NCBI GenBank assembly: GCA_900319105.1
Contig: ONND01000005.1
Coordinates: forward strand, 1-64,000
DNA: 64,000 nt
From: an uncultured Bacteroidales bacterium
GTDB lineage: Bacteria > Bacteroidota > Bacteroidia > Bacteroidales > Paludibacteraceae
Reading direction: 5' to 3'
Part shown: positions 62,233 through 64,000 of the stretch, piece after piece
Layout: every line of letters starts with the position of its first letter
Position numbering within the stretch: position 1 is the first letter of the stretch
Translations under genes and position numbers: made by a program
The notes under the pieces: model-generated
Told to the model about the DNA's origin: nothing
Database searches by the model: none
Seen by the model: the letters and a program-made list of their open reading frames with translations, nothing else

Positions 62233-64000
62233 TCAGAACTTGAAGGTATAACTTAAACTCGGTAATATCGGTAACAAACTGAATTTATATAATTTTCCTT
62301 CTCGCGGATAAACGAGAAAGGGATTGAGCCGGCAATACACATTGTATATGGATATATTGAGCATATGATCCCAGTCTGCATGCTTCTTATCCGGCAGATG
62401 ACAAGTTGCGCCTAAATCCAGACGATGGTAGTCCGGCATCTTGAAATTATTTCGTTCACTGACGTAGTTAACTTCCGTTATTACTCCTTTCCCCGGGTGG
62501 TCTATCTCACCATAGAGCCAGTCGTCGTATCGCTGTAAGGGCAAGGTGCCCCGTGTTCCGGTTCCATAGACGAATGTACCGGCAATCTCCCATTGTTTGT
62601 TGATCTTGTATTGGAGCGTTACACTCAGATCATGCTCTCGGTCATACTTGGCATGAAAAGGTTTACCGAAGTTCAGTTCTTGCCCGGGTTTGTCAAACTG
62701 GCGCATAGTACGGCTCCATGTATAGCCAATCCATCCGGTAAGGGCTCCGACGGTGCGTTTGGCAAGAACCTGTACGCCATAACTCCATCCGTCTCCCATC
62801 ACCACCTGCGTCTGCCAGTTCTTACCGCCCATATACGACGCACCGTCTTTGTACTCCAACAGATTCAGCATTTTTTTATAATAGCCCTCCACGGACAGCT
62901 CGACTTGGTTGCATATGTTATAGGTCACCCCTGCGGCTACCTGCATCGATCGCATAGGTGGCACTTTAGCAGTCACGGGCACCCATAGATCGGTAGGCAG
63001 CGAGACAGAACTATTCGAGAGCATATGTACGTACTGGGTCATATAGGCGTAACTGGCTTTGATCGCCACATCCTTATGCGGCAAGAAGCGCAGCCCGACA
63101 CGCGGCTCGAACGAGTAGTATGTCTTTCCTTCCGTATGATAGAGCGCGGCATGCAAGCCCGCATCACCTTTGAACCAGGTACATGGCGAATAGGTGTCCT
63201 CGATATAAACACCCGCCTCATGCGTATATACCGTACCGCCGACGGAGATTGTGGTATCCAGTCGCCCATCGGAGGTATTCACAAGGAAATGTCCCACCTG
63301 CGGATGGAAAGTATGCCATGTATAGTTTGCACCGAAATGCACCTCATTGCGTGCGTTCGGACGCCATTCGAAATGCGTCTGTGCTGTCAGATCAAGTATA
63401 TAGGAGTTGTAACCCGTCTCGCGTTCCGTAGCGGACGTCTTACCCTCTTTGAGTTGGTCTGTCTCCCTAAGTTTCAGTTTGTATTTATAGCGCATACAAC
63501 TGACCTGCGAGGTATTATACAATCGCCCGTTGAAGCGATGCTCGTAATGAACGGATCCGAAGATGTTCCCCCAGTTATAGCGCATTCTCATGTAGGTCGG
63601 TTCCTTGGGGTGTAAGGGATGACTGTTGCGAATACGGTTATAGATCACATCGTCGCCCATATAAAAGGATGCACTCAGCTTATCGTCGGCAGAAAAAGTA
63701 TGGGTCAGTTTGGCATTCACGTCATAGAAATAATACCCTCCGGTAGAGATGGAGTCACCTTTCGATTTGGCAGACGAAAGCGCCGTTGTGATCGGTAAGG
63801 CGAGCAGATCATAGAGTGTACGCCGGGCAGAAATGATAAAGGTTGTTTTCGCTTTCACTTTCTCTTTGTTCCGGAACCGCCGCCATTCGTCTTTTGTCCA
63901 ATATACCGGTCCCTCCACACTCAGTTTGGTAGAGACAATACCGACCGTCAGACTACCGTGGTAACCATAAGCATCACCGTCTTTCTGGCGCACATCAATG
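62233..64000 (-). CDS. TonB-dependent receptor, C-terminal part (cut by window edge)
   Basis: The open frame runs to the window edge with no start; about 588 residues are visible. The first residues (IDVRQKDGDAYGYHGSLTVG, then STKLSVEGP) are the beginning of the barrel just after the plug domain, as in receptors paired with DUF4249. The barrel continues to a C-terminal aromatic pattern (PSLSYTFKF, terminal Phe). The apparent GTG start at 63993 is internal. Probably an operon with the DUF4249 gene; substrate unknown. Confidence 0.92.
   Translation of the reverse strand, partial: IDVRQKDGDAYGYHGSLTVGIVSTKLSVEGPVYWTKDEWRRFRNKEKVKAKTTFIISARRTLYDLLALPITTALSSAKSKGDSISTGGYYFYDVNAKLTHTFSADDKLSASFYMGDDVIYNRIRNSHPLHPKEPTYMRMRYNWGNIFGSVHYEHRFNGRLYNTSQVSCMRYKYKLKLRETDQLKEGKTSATERETGYNSYILDLTAQTHFEWRPNARNEVHFGANYTWHTFHPQVGHFLVNTSDGRLDTTISVGGTVYTHEAGVYIEDTYSPCTWFKGDAGLHAALYHTEGKTYYSFEPRVGLRFLPHKDVAIKASYAYMTQYVHMLSNSSVSLPTDLWVPVTAKVPPMRSMQVAAGVTYNICNQVELSVEGYYKKMLNLLEYKDGASYMGGKNWQTQVVMGDGWSYGVQVLAKRTVGALTGWIGYTWSRTMRQFDKPGQELNFGKPFHAKYDREHDLSVTLQYKINKQWEIAGTFVYGTGTRGTLPLQRYDDWLYGEIDHPGKGVITEVNYVSERNNFKMPDYHRLDLGATCHLPDKKHADWDHMLNISIYNVYCRLNPFLVYPREGKLYKFSLLPILPSLSYTFKF

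Overview
The window is a stretch of a Bacteroidales chromosome, probably from an uncultured gut or rumen lineage; family-level placement is not attempted. Support: promoters of the Bacteroidota type (TTTG, about 20 bases, TANNTTTG), no Shine-Dalgarno signals, TonB receptor/DUF4249 pairs, DUF3078, DUF4293 and DUF4384 proteins, RNase Y next to ZapA, and large secreted proteins with type IX secretion (T9SS)-like C-termini. No rRNA, CRISPR array, transposase or integrase was found.

Layout. 0-1.1 kb: [12 protein letters not shown] on the minus strand; infC has no ATG/GTG/TTG start at its expected N-terminus. 1.2-5.9 kb: a lipoprotein, a PpiD-like chaperone, an AmpG-like permease and phosphatidylserine synthase. 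5.9-16.6 kb: an exported endonuclease I and an operon with two IgGFc-binding-domain/PKD paralogues flanking an OmpA-family protein, then a PAP2 phosphatase. 16.6-29.1 kb: an AT-rich accessory region that starts at tRNA-Val(UAC) and ends at a 122-nt multibranched element. It holds a PIN toxin-antitoxin pair, a strongly structured non-coding leader, and one long collinear gene run: outer-membrane-type protein, repeat lipoprotein, HEPN-like protein, DUF2971 protein, three exported caspase-fold proteins (the middle one without either catalytic residue) and a DUF4384 protein. 29.2-38.1 kb: cstA-engB, a TonB receptor, mutS-mltG and a Usp-like gene. 38.2-45.2 kb: a putative small RNA with three tandem terminators, a histidine kinase divergent from a DsbD/ArsG-like membrane protein, trmN6, then rny-zapA-coiled coil-DUF3078 on the minus strand. 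45.3-56.6 kb: a BIG2-domain T9SS cargo, mfd-kdsB-deoD-OMP-yidC. 56.6-64 kb: a degenerate SGNH-like protein, a membrane LytTR regulator, rlmN-mscS-DUF4293, a hexapeptide acyltransferase, and a DUF4249 lipoprotein with its TonB receptor, which runs off the end.

Two signals cut across genes. First, short tandem arrays of period 7, 8 or 11 bp lie at gene ends (they supply stop codons of infC, the AmpG-like permease, kdsB and rlmN) and inside coding sequences (PAP2, TonB receptor, Usp-like, trmN6, rlmN), where they add low-complexity loops. Second, a GC-rich palindromic repeat supplies the end of EngB, the signal-peptide region of the next TonB receptor and probably an insertion inside EngB. The strongest candidate for an undescribed system is the caspase/pseudo-caspase/caspase/DUF4384 cassette: a 67-bp perfect direct repeat brackets the pseudo-caspase and the third caspase, so that pair looks like an exchangeable or duplicated module.
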